This document shows, piece after piece, positions 11,742-21,288 of a DNA stretch of 64,000 bases. The DNA is taken from the NCBI RefSeq assembly GCF_014199945.1, contig NZ_JACHOR010000001.1:124001-188000 (forward strand), in the 5' to 3' direction. How positions within the stretch are numbered: position 1 is the stretch's first letter; every line of letters begins with the position of its first letter. Under the pieces are notes generated by a model. It worked only from the letters and a program-made list of their open reading frames with translations. It had not been told where the DNA came from and made no database searches. The position numbers and the translations under genes were made by a program. This stretch comes from Brevundimonas variabilis. GTDB taxonomy: Bacteria; Pseudomonadota; Alphaproteobacteria; Caulobacterales; Caulobacteraceae.

Positions 11742-13067
11742 ATGAGCCAGACAGATGTCATCCCCGCCCCTGCCCGCAAGCTTGGCTGGGGTTTGGCCGC
11801 CCTGGTGGTGGCAGGCAATATGATCGGATCCGGCGTCTATCTGGCCCCCGTGGCGCTTGCCCCGACCGGGTCCTCCAGCGTGATCGGCTGGCTGATCTGC
11901 GGCGTCGGGGCCATGATCCTCGCGGCCGTGTTCGCCGGTCTCGGACGGTTCCAGCCCGATGCTGACGGGCTTTCGGACTTTACCCGGCGGGGTCTGGGGC
12001 GGTTCATCGGCTATCAGACCGCCATCGCCTACTGGGGCGTCTGTCTGACGGGCAATGTCGCGGTCGCGCTGGCCGGGACGGGCTACATGGCCTTCTTCTT
12101 TCCTCAACTGGCCGAGCCTTTACCTGCGGCCCTGTGCAATCTCGTCCTGATCGGGCTGACGACGGCAGCCTATGCCTCGGGTGCCCGCGTCGCGGCGCGG
12201 CTTGGCGCCGTCACGCTTGTGCTTGGCCTCCTTCCCCTGGTGCTCGCAATCGTCGCTGGTGCGCTCGCGTTCAGTGGGCAGACCTTCAGCGGGTCATGGA
12301 ATCCGTCCGGCCTGCCGCTGGCGCAGAGCGTGCCGGCCTCGCTGGTCGTCATCTTCTGGTCGTTTCTCGGTCTGGAAAGCGCGGCGGCCCTGTCGCGGCT
12401 GGTCAGGGACCCCGCGCGCGACGTGGGTCGGGCCAGCGTCGGCGGGGTCGCACTGGCACTCGTCGTCTATGTCGCGGCCAGTGTGGCGGTGTTCGGCGTG
12501 ATCCCTGCCGGCGAACTGGCGACCTCGACCAGCCCGTTCGCCGATCTGGCTGCGCGGGTGTTCGGCGCCTCGGTCGCCGGTCTGGTTGCGGCCTGCGCCG
12601 TGATCAAGGCCCTTGGCACGATCGCGGGCTGGACCATCCTGGGCGGAGAGACGGCGCGATCGGCGGGCGAGGCAGGGTATCTGCCCCGAGTGTTCGGTTC
12701 GGCGACGACGCCGGGCCGACTGCCGCTGACCAATCCCCTGATCAACGGCACGATCATGGCGGTGCTGGTTGTTGCGACGTCGCAACCGACCCTGGCCAGC
12801 CAGTTCGGCCTGCTGATCGGAGCCTGTACGGTCCTGACAATCTGTCTCTATGCCCTGTGCTGCATCAGCCTGTTCCGGTTCAGCACCAGCCCGGGCTGGC
12901 GTGCACTGGCCTGTGTCGGGCTGGTGTTTTCTGTCGGTGCGGTTGTTGCGGCCGCACCCGGAAACATCGTGCCGGCGATCGTCCTGTTCACCGTGGCCTC
13001 GATCGGCTGGATCCGGGTTCGCAAGGGGGCCGGGCCACGCGTTGACCCGGTGTCGACGACGCTTTAG
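11742..13067 (+). CDS. APC-family amino-acid permease or antiporter
   Basis: Inner-membrane transporter of 441 residues with about 12 hydrophobic helices. Helix 1 carries the unwound substrate-binding segment [12 protein letters not shown] (residues 25-36), typical of the APC superfamily and close to the AdiC/PotE arginine-agmatine type. Further support is the helix-6-like segment [15 protein letters not shown] and the overall length. Substrate specificity cannot be decided. It starts 9 bases after the SDR gene. The downstream gap to carA is short, but carA has its own ribosome-binding site. Confidence 0.88.
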   Translation: MSQTDVIPAPARKLGWGLAALVVAGNMIGSGVYLAPVALAPTGSSSVIGWLICGVGAMILAAVFAGLGRFQPDADGLSDFTRRGLGRFIGYQTAIAYWGVCLTGNVAVALAGTGYMAFFFPQLAEPLPAALCNLVLIGLTTAAYASGARVAARLGAVTLVLGLLPLVLAIVAGALAFSGQTFSGSWNPSGLPLAQSVPASLVVIFWSFLGLESAAALSRLVRDPARDVGRASVGGVALALVVYVAASVAVFGVIPAGELATSTSPFADLAARVFGASVAGLVAACAVIKALGTIAGWTILGGETARSAGEAGYLPRVFGSATTPGRLPLTNPLINGTIMAVLVVATSQPTLASQFGLLIGACTVLTICLYALCCISLFRFSTSPGWRALACVGLVFSVGAVVAAAPGNIVPAIVLFTVASIGWIRVRKGAGPRVDPVSTTL

Positions 13068-13113
13068 CAACGCCGCCGTTTGCCCGCCGGGATTCGGTGG
13101 TATGGAGCGCCCC

Positions 13114-14274
13114 ATGACCCAGACCCTCCTCCCCGGCTGCACCGGCGTGCTCGCCCTCGCCGATGGCACGATCCTGCAGGGCTTCGGCTGCGGCGCGACA
13201 GGCACGGCGCTGGGCGAAGTGGTCTTCAACACGGCCATGACGGGCTATCAGGAAATCCTGACCGACCCCTCCTACATGAGCCAGATCCTGGCCTTCACCT
13301 TCCCGCACGTCGGCAACACCGGCACCAATGTTGATGACATCGAACAGATGGGCGGGGGTTCGGACACCTCGGCGCGGGGCGCGATCTTTCGCGACCTGCC
13401 GACCGATCCGGCCAACTGGCGCAGCGATTCCGGTCTCGATGCCTGGATGAAGCGCCGTGGTGTCGTCGGTCTGGCCGGGGTCGATACCCGCGCCCTGACA
13501 AAGGCCATCCGCGACCGGGGGGCCCCGCACGCCGTCATCGCTCATGATCCCGACGGTCGGTTCGATCTCGAGGCCCTGGTGGCTCAGGCAAAGGCCTGGA
13601 CAGGCCTGGTCGGTCTCGATCTGGCCAAGGATGCCTCGACCCTGCAGTCCTTCCAGTGGGATGAGGCGCTGTGGGACTGGCCCGAAGGTCACCCGCGCGT
13701 CGATGCGGCCAGCAAGTCGGTCGTGGTCATCGACTATGGCGTGAAGCGCAACATCCTGCGGGCACTGGCGTCGACGGGCTGCGCGATCACGGTCGTGCCC
13801 GCCACCACGAGCGCCGAGGACATTCTGGCCCGCAATCCGGATGGCGTGGTCCTGTCCAACGGACCGGGTGATCCCGCAGCGACCGGCGTCTATGCCGTGC
13901 CGGAAATCCGCAAACTGGTCGACAGCGGCAAGCCCCTGTTCGGCATCTGCCTCGGTCACCAGATGCTGGCGCTGGCGCTGGGCGGCAAGACGATCAAGAT
14001 GGATCAGGGCCACCACGGAGCCAACCATCCGGTCAAGGACCTGACCACGGGCAAGGTCGAGATCGTGTCGATGAACCACGGCTTCACCGTCGACCGCGAC
14101 AGCCTGCCCGACGCGGTCATGGAGACCCATGTCAGCCTGTTCGACGGGACCAACTGCGGCATCGCCCTGAAGGACCGCCCCGTGTTCAGCGTCCAGCACC
14201 ATCCCGAGGCCTCGCCGGGCCCGTCCGACAGCCTGTATCTGTTCGACCGTTTCGCGGCCCTGATGGACGGCTAG
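13114..14274 (+). CDS. carA: Carbamoyl-phosphate synthase small subunit
   Basis: Glutamine amidotransferase subunit, 386 residues, that releases ammonia from glutamine and channels it to CarB. The N-terminal CPSase domain shows [20 protein letters not shown] and [15 protein letters not shown]. The class I amidotransferase domain has VLSNGPGDP, the nucleophile elbow GICLGHQM (catalytic Cys) and the His-Glu pair in [10 protein letters not shown]. The ATG at 13114 is chosen because a GGAG lies 6 bases upstream; an ATG at 13102 in the same frame would add four residues. carA and carB are separated and on opposite strands in this genome. Confidence 0.97.
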   Translation: MTQTLLPGCTGVLALADGTILQGFGCGATGTALGEVVFNTAMTGYQEILTDPSYMSQILAFTFPHVGNTGTNVDDIEQMGGGSDTSARGAIFRDLPTDPANWRSDSGLDAWMKRRGVVGLAGVDTRALTKAIRDRGAPHAVIAHDPDGRFDLEALVAQAKAWTGLVGLDLAKDASTLQSFQWDEALWDWPEGHPRVDAASKSVVVIDYGVKRNILRALASTGCAITVVPATTSAEDILARNPDGVVLSNGPGDPAATGVYAVPEIRKLVDSGKPLFGICLGHQMLALALGGKTIKMDQGHHGANHPVKDLTTGKVEIVSMNHGFTVDRDSLPDAVMETHVSLFDGTNCGIALKDRPVFSVQHHPEASPGPSDSLYLFDRFAALMDG

Positions 14275-14320
14275 GGGCCGTCATCGTCCCGTCGAGCAAG
14301 CTGTGGTATCGACGTTCTCC

Positions 14321-15472
14321 ATGAGACTCGTATCCCTTCTCACCATCCTGCTCCTCATGCTGGGAGGCTGCGTCAGCGGCGCCCGTTCAAGCTTCGTGGT
14401 TCAGGACCGTGAAACGGCATTGCCAATGGGACTGGTGTCGGATGAACGCCACCCGATCCGGGTCTATCTGGACGATGAGCGTCGTATCGCGCTTTTTCGA
14501 CAGGCCTTTCGTGAAGGCACCGGCTTCCGAGAGGGCGTTTCTGTCGGCCAGGACGGCGTTGTGGATTTCCTGACCCTTTCCGGCGGCGGCTCAAACGGGG
14601 CCTTCACTGCCGGGATCATGAAGGGCTGGACCGAGAGCGGGACACGACCGGATTTCGAAGTGGTGACCGGGGTCTCGACCGGAGCCCTGGCTGCCCCATT
14701 CATCTTCCTGGGTCCTGACTGGGACGACGAGCTTGAAGAGGCCTATGTCGGCGGGGCGGCTTCCTCGCTGTTGCAGACCCAGGGGCTGGGTGCCCTGGTT
14801 GGGTCCGGTGTCTACAAGGGTGAACCCTTGCGGGCCCTGGTCGAGCGCTATGTCGACAAGGCCATGCTGCAGGCCGTGGCCGCCGAATTTGCCAAGGGAC
14901 GCGTCCTGCTGGTCGCGACCACCGACCTCGATAGCCAGCGCGGCGTCAGCTGGGATCTGGGCGCGATCGCTTCGGCCGGCACGCCGGAGGCGCTGGAGCT
15001 TTTCCGGTCCGTGCTCGTGGCCTCGGCCAGCATACCGGGGGCATTTCCGCCGGTCCTGATTGCCTCGAACAGTGGCGATCTTGCGTTCGAGGAAATGCAT
15101 GTCGACGGTGGCGTCTCCACACCGATTCTGGCCATTCCGGAAGCCCTGTGGGCCTTTCGCGAGTCCTCGCAGATGCTGAAATCGGCGCGGTTTCGTGTCA
15201 TCGTCAACGGGCGGATGGGGCCCAGTTTCGCAGTGACGAAGGACAGTCTGGGCGGGGTGCTGGCCCGGAGCATAGAGACCCTCCTGCGAGCCTCGCTGCT
15301 GACGACGCTGGAAGGCAACCGGGCGTTCGCCGATCGGAACGACGTCTTCTTCCGCTATGCGGCCCTTCCTGACGACTCCACGGCGTCCCCGCTGAACTTC
15401 AGTCCGGAGTCGATGCGGGCCGTCTTCGAGGTGGGCCGTACAGGAGCCTTGTCGGGCGAAATCTGGCGGTGA
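14321..15472 (+). CDS. Patatin-like phospholipase, predicted lipoprotein
   Basis: Predicted membrane-anchored serine lipase or phospholipase of 383 residues. A lipoprotein signal peptide ends in the lipobox LGGC (Cys17). The patatin domain has the oxyanion glycines LSGGGSNGAF, the nucleophile elbow GVSTG (GxSxG) and the dyad aspartate in HVDGGVS. I use the ATG at 14321; an in-frame GTG at 14303 would put six residues before the signal peptide. It follows carA after 46 bases. The natural substrate and membrane (inner or outer) are not determined. Confidence 0.88.
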   Translation: MRLVSLLTILLLMLGGCVSGARSSFVVQDRETALPMGLVSDERHPIRVYLDDERRIALFRQAFREGTGFREGVSVGQDGVVDFLTLSGGGSNGAFTAGIMKGWTESGTRPDFEVVTGVSTGALAAPFIFLGPDWDDELEEAYVGGAASSLLQTQGLGALVGSGVYKGEPLRALVERYVDKAMLQAVAAEFAKGRVLLVATTDLDSQRGVSWDLGAIASAGTPEALELFRSVLVASASIPGAFPPVLIASNSGDLAFEEMHVDGGVSTPILAIPEALWAFRESSQMLKSARFRVIVNGRMGPSFAVTKDSLGGVLARSIETLLRASLLTTLEGNRAFADRNDVFFRYAALPDDSTASPLNFSPESMRAVFEVGRTGALSGEIWR

Positions 15473-15475
15473 CGC

Positions 15476-15742
15476 TCAGGGCAGCGGCGCAAAGCTGCGG
15501 GTCTCGCGCAGGGCACAGGCCTTTCTGACGGCGACCGGCGCAGCGTGCAGCCAGTAGTCCGCATCCTCGGGACGGTCAGCAAGCCTGCGCTCAAGACCCC
15601 GCAGGCGACGCTGGGCCGCGTTCTCGAGCAGGCGGGCGTGCAGGGCACGCGGTGTCAGGTCATGAATGACGGGGGAACCGGGGACGGCGACGGCGTCGGG
15701 GCCCGTGGGTTCCACTGCCGGGCGGGCAATGGCGATGAACAT
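15476..15742 (-). CDS. Small protein of unknown function
   Basis: An 88-residue reading frame beginning MFIAIARPAVEP. It has an arginine- and alanine-rich, probably helical middle (ALHARLLENAAQRRLRG) followed by DADYWLHAAPVAVRKACALRE. It converges on the patatin gene, whose stop lies 3 bases away. I recognise no family. A start 34 codons further upstream (15844) is also open but reads like non-coding sequence. The codon pattern and placement support a real gene only moderately. Confidence 0.45.
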   Translation of the reverse strand: MFIAIARPAVEPTGPDAVAVPGSPVIHDLTPRALHARLLENAAQRRLRGLERRLADRPEDADYWLHAAPVAVRKACALRETRSFAPLP

Positions 15743-15918
15743 GGACAAGCTCTGGCGATTTCTGGGGATGGACACCTTCTGCGTCTCGTGGCTGTTAACC
15801 ACAGGACCTGTGGATAGTTCCGCATTCAGACGAAAAAATGTCACATGATTCAGTAATTTAGCGCCGCCGTTTCGCCATCTTGGTTACCGAAATCTTAACG
15901 CACCCCTGTTGAGAACCC

Positions 15919-16197
15919 TCAGCCCAGACGGTCGAGATGGGTCGCCCATGCCGTGCGGCCCGTCTGCGTCAGCACCACCCGGGTGCGCGGCTTGCGGCCC
16001 AGGAACCCGCGACGCAACTCGATATAGCCCGCCGCCTCTAGCCGCTGCAGATGGCTGGACAGGGTATTGTTGGCCAGTTCCAGCACAGCGCCCAGCTCCG
16101 TGAAATCCGCAGCGCCGCGATCCGAAAGGAAGGCGAGGATACCGGCCCGCACCCGGCTGGAGATCAGGGGATCGACCTCCCCGTCCGGCAGGCTCAC
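15919..16197 (-). CDS. Winged-helix transcriptional regulator (MarR/ArsR-like, HTH_34 type)
   Basis: DNA-binding protein of 92 residues. The order is helix (LISSRVRAGILAFLSDRG), helix-turn-helix (DFTELGAVLELANNTLSSHLQRLEAAGYI) and a basic wing (ELRRGFLGRKPRTRVVLTQTG), which matches the compact winged-helix family found beside small membrane proteins. The GTG start at 16197 overlaps the stop of the membrane-protein gene (GTGA), so the two are translationally coupled and probably work as a pair. No ligand-binding domain is visible. A 17-bp inverted repeat upstream of the pair (16877-16893) may be its operator. Confidence 0.85.
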   Translation of the reverse strand: MSLPDGEVDPLISSRVRAGILAFLSDRGAADFTELGAVLELANNTLSSHLQRLEAAGYIELRRGFLGRKPRTRVVLTQTGRTAWATHLDRLG

Positions 16198-16850
16198 GCG
16201 CGGCGCTCGCGCATCAGCAGGACGGCGGGCAGGAAGGCGAGCCCCAGCAGGCAAGCGGCGCTGGCCAGGAGGAAGGGCGGCGTATTGCCAATCACGGCCA
16301 TCATCACGGCCGCGAGGAAACTGGCCACAGCCACGACCAGCAGCCAGCGGCGCGCCCCCAGGATCGCCGTGACCCACCATGCACAGCCCCACAGCGCCAG
16401 CAGGACCGGGGGCATCATATAGGCCGTGTAGACCTGATCGGTCCCTGGCTCCCCCCGGGTGTAAAGATTGAATGCCGTGACGACGGTGATCAGGGCGATG
16501 AAGGCGGCAGACCAGACCGCAACGGCGGCCCGGCTCAGCTTGACCCGGTTGGGCCCGAATGTCCGCCAGGCCGTCCAGAGCAGGGCCAGCAGGAAGACGC
16601 CCTGCGACACGATCGGCGTCATGCCGGCAATCCTGAACAGGATCCCCGGATCCTCGCGCATGAAGGCCTCGGCTCCATAGACATGGATCAACAGCCCGAT
16701 CGCGAGAAACGACAGACCGAAGCAGGCACCGAATGCGGCCATCAGCACCAGAAACGGCGCAGGCGCGCCCCGCCCGGCGCTCGCCATTCGCTTCAGATAG
16801 GCCAGGTCGCTCTCGGCGGAGGCCTCAGGGATATCGGTGGTCCGGGTCAT
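16194..16850 (-). CDS. Multi-pass membrane protein paired with a winged-helix regulator
   Basis: Inner-membrane protein of 218 residues with a soluble N-terminus and about six hydrophobic segments (for example FLVLMAAFGACFGLSFLAIG and WLLVVAVASFLAAVMMAVIG). I recognise no catalytic motif. The gene is first in a two-gene operon; the stop overlaps the GTG of the regulator. Such pairs recur in Proteobacteria, and the membrane partner may sense or sequester a signal for the regulator, but that is inference. Confidence 0.75.
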   Translation of the reverse strand: MTRTTDIPEASAESDLAYLKRMASAGRGAPAPFLVLMAAFGACFGLSFLAIGLLIHVYGAEAFMREDPGILFRIAGMTPIVSQGVFLLALLWTAWRTFGPNRVKLSRAAVAVWSAAFIALITVVTAFNLYTRGEPGTDQVYTAYMMPPVLLALWGCAWWVTAILGARRWLLVVAVASFLAAVMMAVIGNTPPFLLASAACLLGLAFLPAVLLMRERRA

Positions 16851-16876
16851 GGCAGCGTCCTGATGGTGAGCTGACT

Positions 16877-16893
16877 ACTTTCAATAACAAAGT
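16877..16893. promoter_or_regulatory. 17-bp inverted repeat between regulator operon and dnaG
   Basis: ACTTTCAATAACAAAGT (arms ACTTT/AAAGT, 7-base spacer) lies 27 bases upstream of the membrane-protein ATG, in the gap divergent to dnaG. It is AT-rich in a GC-rich surround and placed for autoregulation by the winged-helix protein. Confidence 0.45.
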
Positions 16894-16946
16894 TGTCGAG
16901 TCAACCCCCGCTTCGTTTGGGCCCCGATTGCCGCTAAGGCTGTCGG

Positions 16947-18818
16947 GTGCGTTTCGATGATCGTTTCCTGGAAGAACTGAAGGCCCGCCTTCGCCCGTCC
17001 GATGTCATCGGGCGGTCGGTGAAGCTCAAGCGTCAGGGACGGGAATGGGTCGGGCTCAGCCCCTTTTCCAAGGAGAAGTCGCCCTCGTTCTTCGTCAATG
17101 ACGACAAGGGTTTCTTCCATGACTTCAGCTCCGGCAAGCATGGAGACATCATCAGCTTCCTGCAGGAGACCGAGCGGCTGTCCTTTCCCGAAGCGGTCGA
17201 ACGGCTGGCCGCCGAGGCCGGGATGCAGCTCCCGGCCGAAGACCCCCAGGCGGCCGAGCGCGAACAGAAGCGTCAGGGCCTGTCGGACTGGATGGACCTG
17301 TCCCAGAAATGGTTCGCGGCCAATCTGCGCCGGTCGGTGGGCAAGGCGGCTCGGGACTATCTGGAGCGGCGCGGCCTGCCCGAGGACCAGTGGGAACGGT
17401 TCGGCCTGGGCTATGCGCCAAATGACCGCGAGGGTCTGAAGGCAGCGCTGGTGCAGCGCGGGGCCAAGCCGGGTGAGCTGGTCGAGACCGGGATGCTGAT
17501 CGCGCCGGAGGGCGGCGGCTCTCCCTACGACCGGTTCCGCGACCGGTTGATGTTCCCGATCCTGGATGCGCGCGGCCGGATCGTCAGCTTCGGCGGGCGG
17601 GCCATGAACCCCGACGACCGGGCCAAATACCTGAACGGTCCGGAGAGCCCGCTCTTCCACAAGGGCGCGACCCTGTACGGGCTGCCCGAGGCCCGGCGCA
17701 TCCTGGGGGCCGAGAGCAAGTCGACCCAGTCCATCATCGTCGTCGAAGGCTATATGGACGTCATCGCCTGCCAGAGGGCGGGCCTGCCAGCGGTCGCCCC
17801 CATGGGCACGGCCCTGACCGAGGAGCAGATGGCCCTGCTGTGGCGGGTGTCGTCGGAACCCGTGCTCTGCTTCGACGGCGACGGGGCGGGCCAGCGCGCC
17901 GCTTTCCGGTCGATCGAGCGGGCGCTACCGCTTCTGAAGCCCGGCCGATCGTTCCGCTTCGCCCTGCTGGACGGGGGTCAGGACCCGGACGACATACTGC
18001 GCGGCAAGGGGGCCCCGGCCCTGCGTCAGGCGATGTCGGAGACCCGCACGTTCTCGGACATGCTGTTCCGCCGCGAGGCCGAGGCCGAGCCGCTGGACAC
18101 GCCCGAACGCAAGGCCGGGCTGAAGGGTCGGTTGCGCCAGGCCGCCCTGGCCATCCAGGACAAGGACCTGGCCGAACAGTACCGCCGCGACCTGTTCGAG
18201 CGGTTCGACGCCCTCTTCCCCGGTCGTCCGGCCCCGGCCGCCCGCGCGCCTTTCGTGCCCGGTGCTCGCTGGAAGCCCGGCGTGCCGCCCAAGCTCGGCC
18301 AGACGGCCGAAGGGGCCCAGGCCATGCAGGCCCTGAACCGCTCGATCGAACCCGTTGCCGCGGCGCTGGCGCACGGTGCCATCGATGACCCGGAGCGGAT
18401 GGACGATCATCTGGAGGCAATCTCCAGTCACGGCTTTGGTGACCATGCGCTGGATGGCCTTGCGCAGGAACTGGTGCGGCTGCGGTTCTCCGGGGCATCG
18501 ATGGACAGCGCGGCGCTCCGCCGCCACCTGTCGGGCTCCGGGCACGACGACCTCCTGCGCGAGGTCGAGCGGGCCGCGACGAAGTCCGGCGCGCCCTTCC
18601 TGAACGCCGCCCTCCCGATCACCGAGACCCGCCTGCGCTGGGCCCAGGCCTTCGATGCGCTGACCCGCGTCGCCGCGCTGGAGAAGGCCCTCGCTGCCGC
18701 CAAGTCCGGTGCCGATCAGGCTTTCGACGCGCCGACCTTCAGCCGCCTCAAGGCCGAACGCGATGCCCTGAAACGCGCCATCAAGACCGGGACTATCTGG
18801 GATCCGGGCGCGACCTAA
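16947..18818 (+). CDS. dnaG: DNA primase DnaG
   Basis: Replicative primase of 623 residues that makes RNA primers and docks on DnaB. The N-terminal domain aligns with the zinc-binding domain but lacks the ligands: the equivalents of the E. coli Cys/His/Cys/Cys positions are Ser38, Ser41, Asp59 and Ser62 (GLSPFSKEK and FFHDFSSGKHGD). The polymerase core follows (ERFGLGYAPNDREGL, RLMFPILDARGRIVSFGGR). TOPRIM motifs are VVEGYMDVI and CFDGDGAGQRAA. The C-terminal 150 residues are helical and fit the helicase-binding domain. Translation starts at a GTG. In many relatives rpoD follows dnaG; here an M20 hydrolase follows instead. Confidence 0.96.
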   Translation: MRFDDRFLEELKARLRPSDVIGRSVKLKRQGREWVGLSPFSKEKSPSFFVNDDKGFFHDFSSGKHGDIISFLQETERLSFPEAVERLAAEAGMQLPAEDPQAAEREQKRQGLSDWMDLSQKWFAANLRRSVGKAARDYLERRGLPEDQWERFGLGYAPNDREGLKAALVQRGAKPGELVETGMLIAPEGGGSPYDRFRDRLMFPILDARGRIVSFGGRAMNPDDRAKYLNGPESPLFHKGATLYGLPEARRILGAESKSTQSIIVVEGYMDVIACQRAGLPAVAPMGTALTEEQMALLWRVSSEPVLCFDGDGAGQRAAFRSIERALPLLKPGRSFRFALLDGGQDPDDILRGKGAPALRQAMSETRTFSDMLFRREAEAEPLDTPERKAGLKGRLRQAALAIQDKDLAEQYRRDLFERFDALFPGRPAPAARAPFVPGARWKPGVPPKLGQTAEGAQAMQALNRSIEPVAAALAHGAIDDPERMDDHLEAISSHGFGDHALDGLAQELVRLRFSGASMDSAALRRHLSGSGHDDLLREVERAATKSGAPFLNAALPITETRLRWAQAFDALTRVAALEKALAAAKSGADQAFDAPTFSRLKAERDALKRAIKTGTIWDPGAT

Positions 18819-18936
18819 AAGGGATGGCAACGGCTTGCCGCCTCGTGCCCCGACCGGCAGACTCCAAACGCCAGGCATCCCGTCGACAGCCCGCTGCAAA
18901 CGCGCAATGTTCGACGAACACTCGGGGGAATGATCG

Positions 18937-20247
18937 ATGCGGGTTTTGATGACGACGGCCATAGCGGCGCTGCTGACCTGCAGTCCTGCGCTCGCGCAGG
19001 ACGGGCTCAAGGCCGCAGTGCAGAGCGACTACGACATGAACCTTGCGGCCCTGTTCGACCATTTCCATCGCAATCCGGAACTGTCGGGGCTCGAGATCCA
19101 GACCTCGGCCCGGATGGCGGCAGAGCTTTCGGCCCTCGGCTATGACGTGACCACCGGCATCGGCGGCACAGGCGTGGTCGCCGTCCTTAAGAATGGCGAC
19201 GGACCGACCGTCATGATCCGCGCCGACATGGATGGACTGCCCCTGAACGAGCAGTCCGGCCTCGCCAACGCCTCGACCGCCCGCCAGACGGACAGTGACG
19301 GGATCGAGAAACCCGTCATGCATGCCTGTGGCCACGACGTGCACATCACGGCCCTGGTCGGAACCGCCCGGCAGATGATGGCGCGCAAGGCCAACTGGGC
19401 CGGCACCCTGGTCCTGATCGCCCAGCCGGCCGAGGAGCGCATCTTCGGAGCGCGTGCGATGGTCCAGGATGGGTTGTATTCGCGCTTTCCCAAGCCGGAC
19501 TATGCCCTTGCCTTCCATGTCTCGGCGGATCTGGCGACCGGCAGCCTTGAGGTTCCGCTCGGCATCACGGCGTCCAGTTCCGACAGCATCGACATCGCGG
19601 TTCACGGTATCGGCACGCACGGAGCCTACCCGCACCTCGGCATCGACCCGATCGTCGTGGCTTCGGCCATCGTGATGAACCTGCAGACTCTGCCCAGCCG
19701 CAGCATCAATCCGCTGGAAGGCGCCATCGTCACCGTCGGATCGTTCCATGGCGGCATCAAGCACAACATCATCTCCGACCGCGTCGATCTGCAACTGACC
19801 GTCCGCTCCGACAATCCGGAGACTCGGACAGCCCTGCTGGACGGAATCGATCGTGTGGCGCGGGGCACGGCCCTGGCCATGGGCGTGCCGGAGGACAGGC
19901 TGCCGACCGTCGTCCGGTCCCCGACCGAGAACACCCCGCCGACCATCAATGACGCGGCAACTGCTCAGCGGGTCCGCGACGTTCTCAGGTCGTCCCTGGG
20001 TGCCGGCACCCTGACCGAAAGCTCGCGCACCGGCATGGGGGCAGAGGACTTCGCCTATTTCGTCACGCCCGAAAGCGGCGTGAAGGGGGTCTATTTCAGC
20101 GTCGGCGGCACGCCGGCCGACCAGCTCGCCGGCGCTCCAGGCCACCACTCGCCGCTGTTCAGGATCGAGCCGGAACCCTCGGTGACCCTGGGTGTCGAAG
20201 CCAGTGTCCTGGCCGCCGAGGCGCTGATGCCGCGCACGGCACTTTGA
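18937..20247 (+). CDS. Secreted M20-family amidohydrolase
   Basis: Zinc-dependent amidohydrolase or carboxypeptidase of 436 residues, of the M20D (hippurate/indole-acetyl-amino-acid hydrolase) type. A signal peptide (MTTAIAALLTCSPALAQ) indicates a periplasmic enzyme. Metal and catalytic motifs are RADMDGLPLNE, HACGHDVHITAL, QPAEERIFGA, FHVS and the late GAEDFAYF; a lid domain lies between residues of about 190 and 310 (HGIGTHGAYPHLGIDP). The N-acyl substrate is unknown. It follows dnaG after 118 bases with no clear terminator between them. Confidence 0.92.
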   Translation: MRVLMTTAIAALLTCSPALAQDGLKAAVQSDYDMNLAALFDHFHRNPELSGLEIQTSARMAAELSALGYDVTTGIGGTGVVAVLKNGDGPTVMIRADMDGLPLNEQSGLANASTARQTDSDGIEKPVMHACGHDVHITALVGTARQMMARKANWAGTLVLIAQPAEERIFGARAMVQDGLYSRFPKPDYALAFHVSADLATGSLEVPLGITASSSDSIDIAVHGIGTHGAYPHLGIDPIVVASAIVMNLQTLPSRSINPLEGAIVTVGSFHGGIKHNIISDRVDLQLTVRSDNPETRTALLDGIDRVARGTALAMGVPEDRLPTVVRSPTENTPPTINDAATAQRVRDVLRSSLGAGTLTESSRTGMGAEDFAYFVTPESGVKGVYFSVGGTPADQLAGAPGHHSPLFRIEPEPSVTLGVEASVLAAEALMPRTAL

Positions 20248-20299
20248 ACGGTTCGGCATGACTGTGCGTTAGGTCCTGCTGAACATCGGAGATCGAACC

Positions 20300-20512
20300 A
20301 TGGCCCTGTCCCGTATCGCTACCGCCATCGGCGGTCTGTTGCTGTCCAAGGGGGGCCGCAAATTTGCTGGTCGCCATGCGGGCAAGCTGGCGCTGGCAAC
20401 CCTGGCCTGGGAGTTGCTCCAGCAGCGCAAGGCCCGCGCTGGCGGTCAGACCCAGTCCCAGGGCAAGCCCCGTCCCGCGTCACGCCAGCGGTGGAGCGGC
20501 CGGCGCGTCTGA
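20300..20512 (+). CDS. Small basic protein of unknown function
   Basis: A 70-residue reading frame preceded by a good ribosome-binding site (GGAG, 8 bases before the ATG). The N-terminal half is weakly amphipathic (ATAIGGLLLSKGGRKFAGR) and the C-terminal third is Gln-, Arg- and Ser-rich and probably disordered. I recognise no family. The strong start site and clean spacing between the M20 and GST genes support a real gene. Confidence 0.6.
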   Translation: MALSRIATAIGGLLLSKGGRKFAGRHAGKLALATLAWELLQQRKARAGGQTQSQGKPRPASRQRWSGRRV

Positions 20513-20571
20513 CCCCTTGCCGGACGCAGGGTCATCCGCGCTAGTCTGATGCCTTCACTCCGGAGCGTGCC

Positions 20572-21234
20572 ATGATCACCGTCCATCACCTGAACAACTC
20601 CCGCTCCCAGCGCGTGCTCTGGCTGCTGGAGGAGATGGGCTTGGCCTATGAGGTCAAACACTACGAGCGGGATGCCGCCACGATGCTGGCCCCGCCGGAG
20701 CTTCGCGCTCTCCACCCCCTCGGCAAGTCGCCCGTGATCGATGATGGCGAAATCCGTGTTGCCGAGACGGGGGCCATTATCGAGCATCTGCTGGACGCCA
20801 ACCCGGGCACGCCGCTGCGGCCCGCACCGGGCACGCCTGAGGCCAGAAGGCTGACGTACTGGCTGCATTATGCCGAAGGGTCAGCCATGACGCCGCTCCT
20901 GCTCAAGCTCGTCTTTGGCCAGTTGCCAAAACGGTCACCCGGACTGGTGAAGCCGATCGTGAATGCCATTTCGAGCAAGGCCCAGTCGGGCTTCATCGAC
21001 CCGCAGATCGCGACCCACGTCGCCTACTGGGAAAGTGAACTGGGCAAATCGGCCTGGTTTGCCGGCGACACCTTCACGGCGGCCGACATCATGATGAGCT
21101 TTCCGCTCGAGGCCGCAGGCAGCCGCGCGCCCTATGTCGGCAAGCCCAACATCACGCGTTTCCTGAAAACGATCCACGCGCGTCCGGCCTATCAAAGGGC
21201 TCTGGACCGTGGCGGACCCTATGCCTACGCCTGA
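20572..21234 (+). CDS. Glutathione S-transferase
   Basis: Cytosolic GST-fold protein of 220 residues. The N-terminal thioredoxin-like domain has SRSQRVLWLLEEMGL (putative catalytic Ser9 region) and the cis-proline glutathione-binding segment GKSPVIDDGEIRVAETGAII. The C-terminal all-helical domain has the N-capping segment FAGDTFTAADIMMSFPLEA. It could conjugate glutathione or act as a reductase or isomerase; the substrate is not evident. A small membrane-protein gene follows. Confidence 0.92.
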   Translation: MITVHHLNNSRSQRVLWLLEEMGLAYEVKHYERDAATMLAPPELRALHPLGKSPVIDDGEIRVAETGAIIEHLLDANPGTPLRPAPGTPEARRLTYWLHYAEGSAMTPLLLKLVFGQLPKRSPGLVKPIVNAISSKAQSGFIDPQIATHVAYWESELGKSAWFAGDTFTAADIMMSFPLEAAGSRAPYVGKPNITRFLKTIHARPAYQRALDRGGPYAYA

Positions 21235-21288
21235 ACGTCGCATTCCGGCGTTCCGCAACCGGGTCGCGAACTCGGCGTTGGTAAGGCC

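Noticed and set aside
12850..13113. N-terminal extension of carA to 12850
   Set aside because: It overlaps the APC transporter in another frame; the ATG at 13114 has a Shine-Dalgarno and gives normal CarA length.
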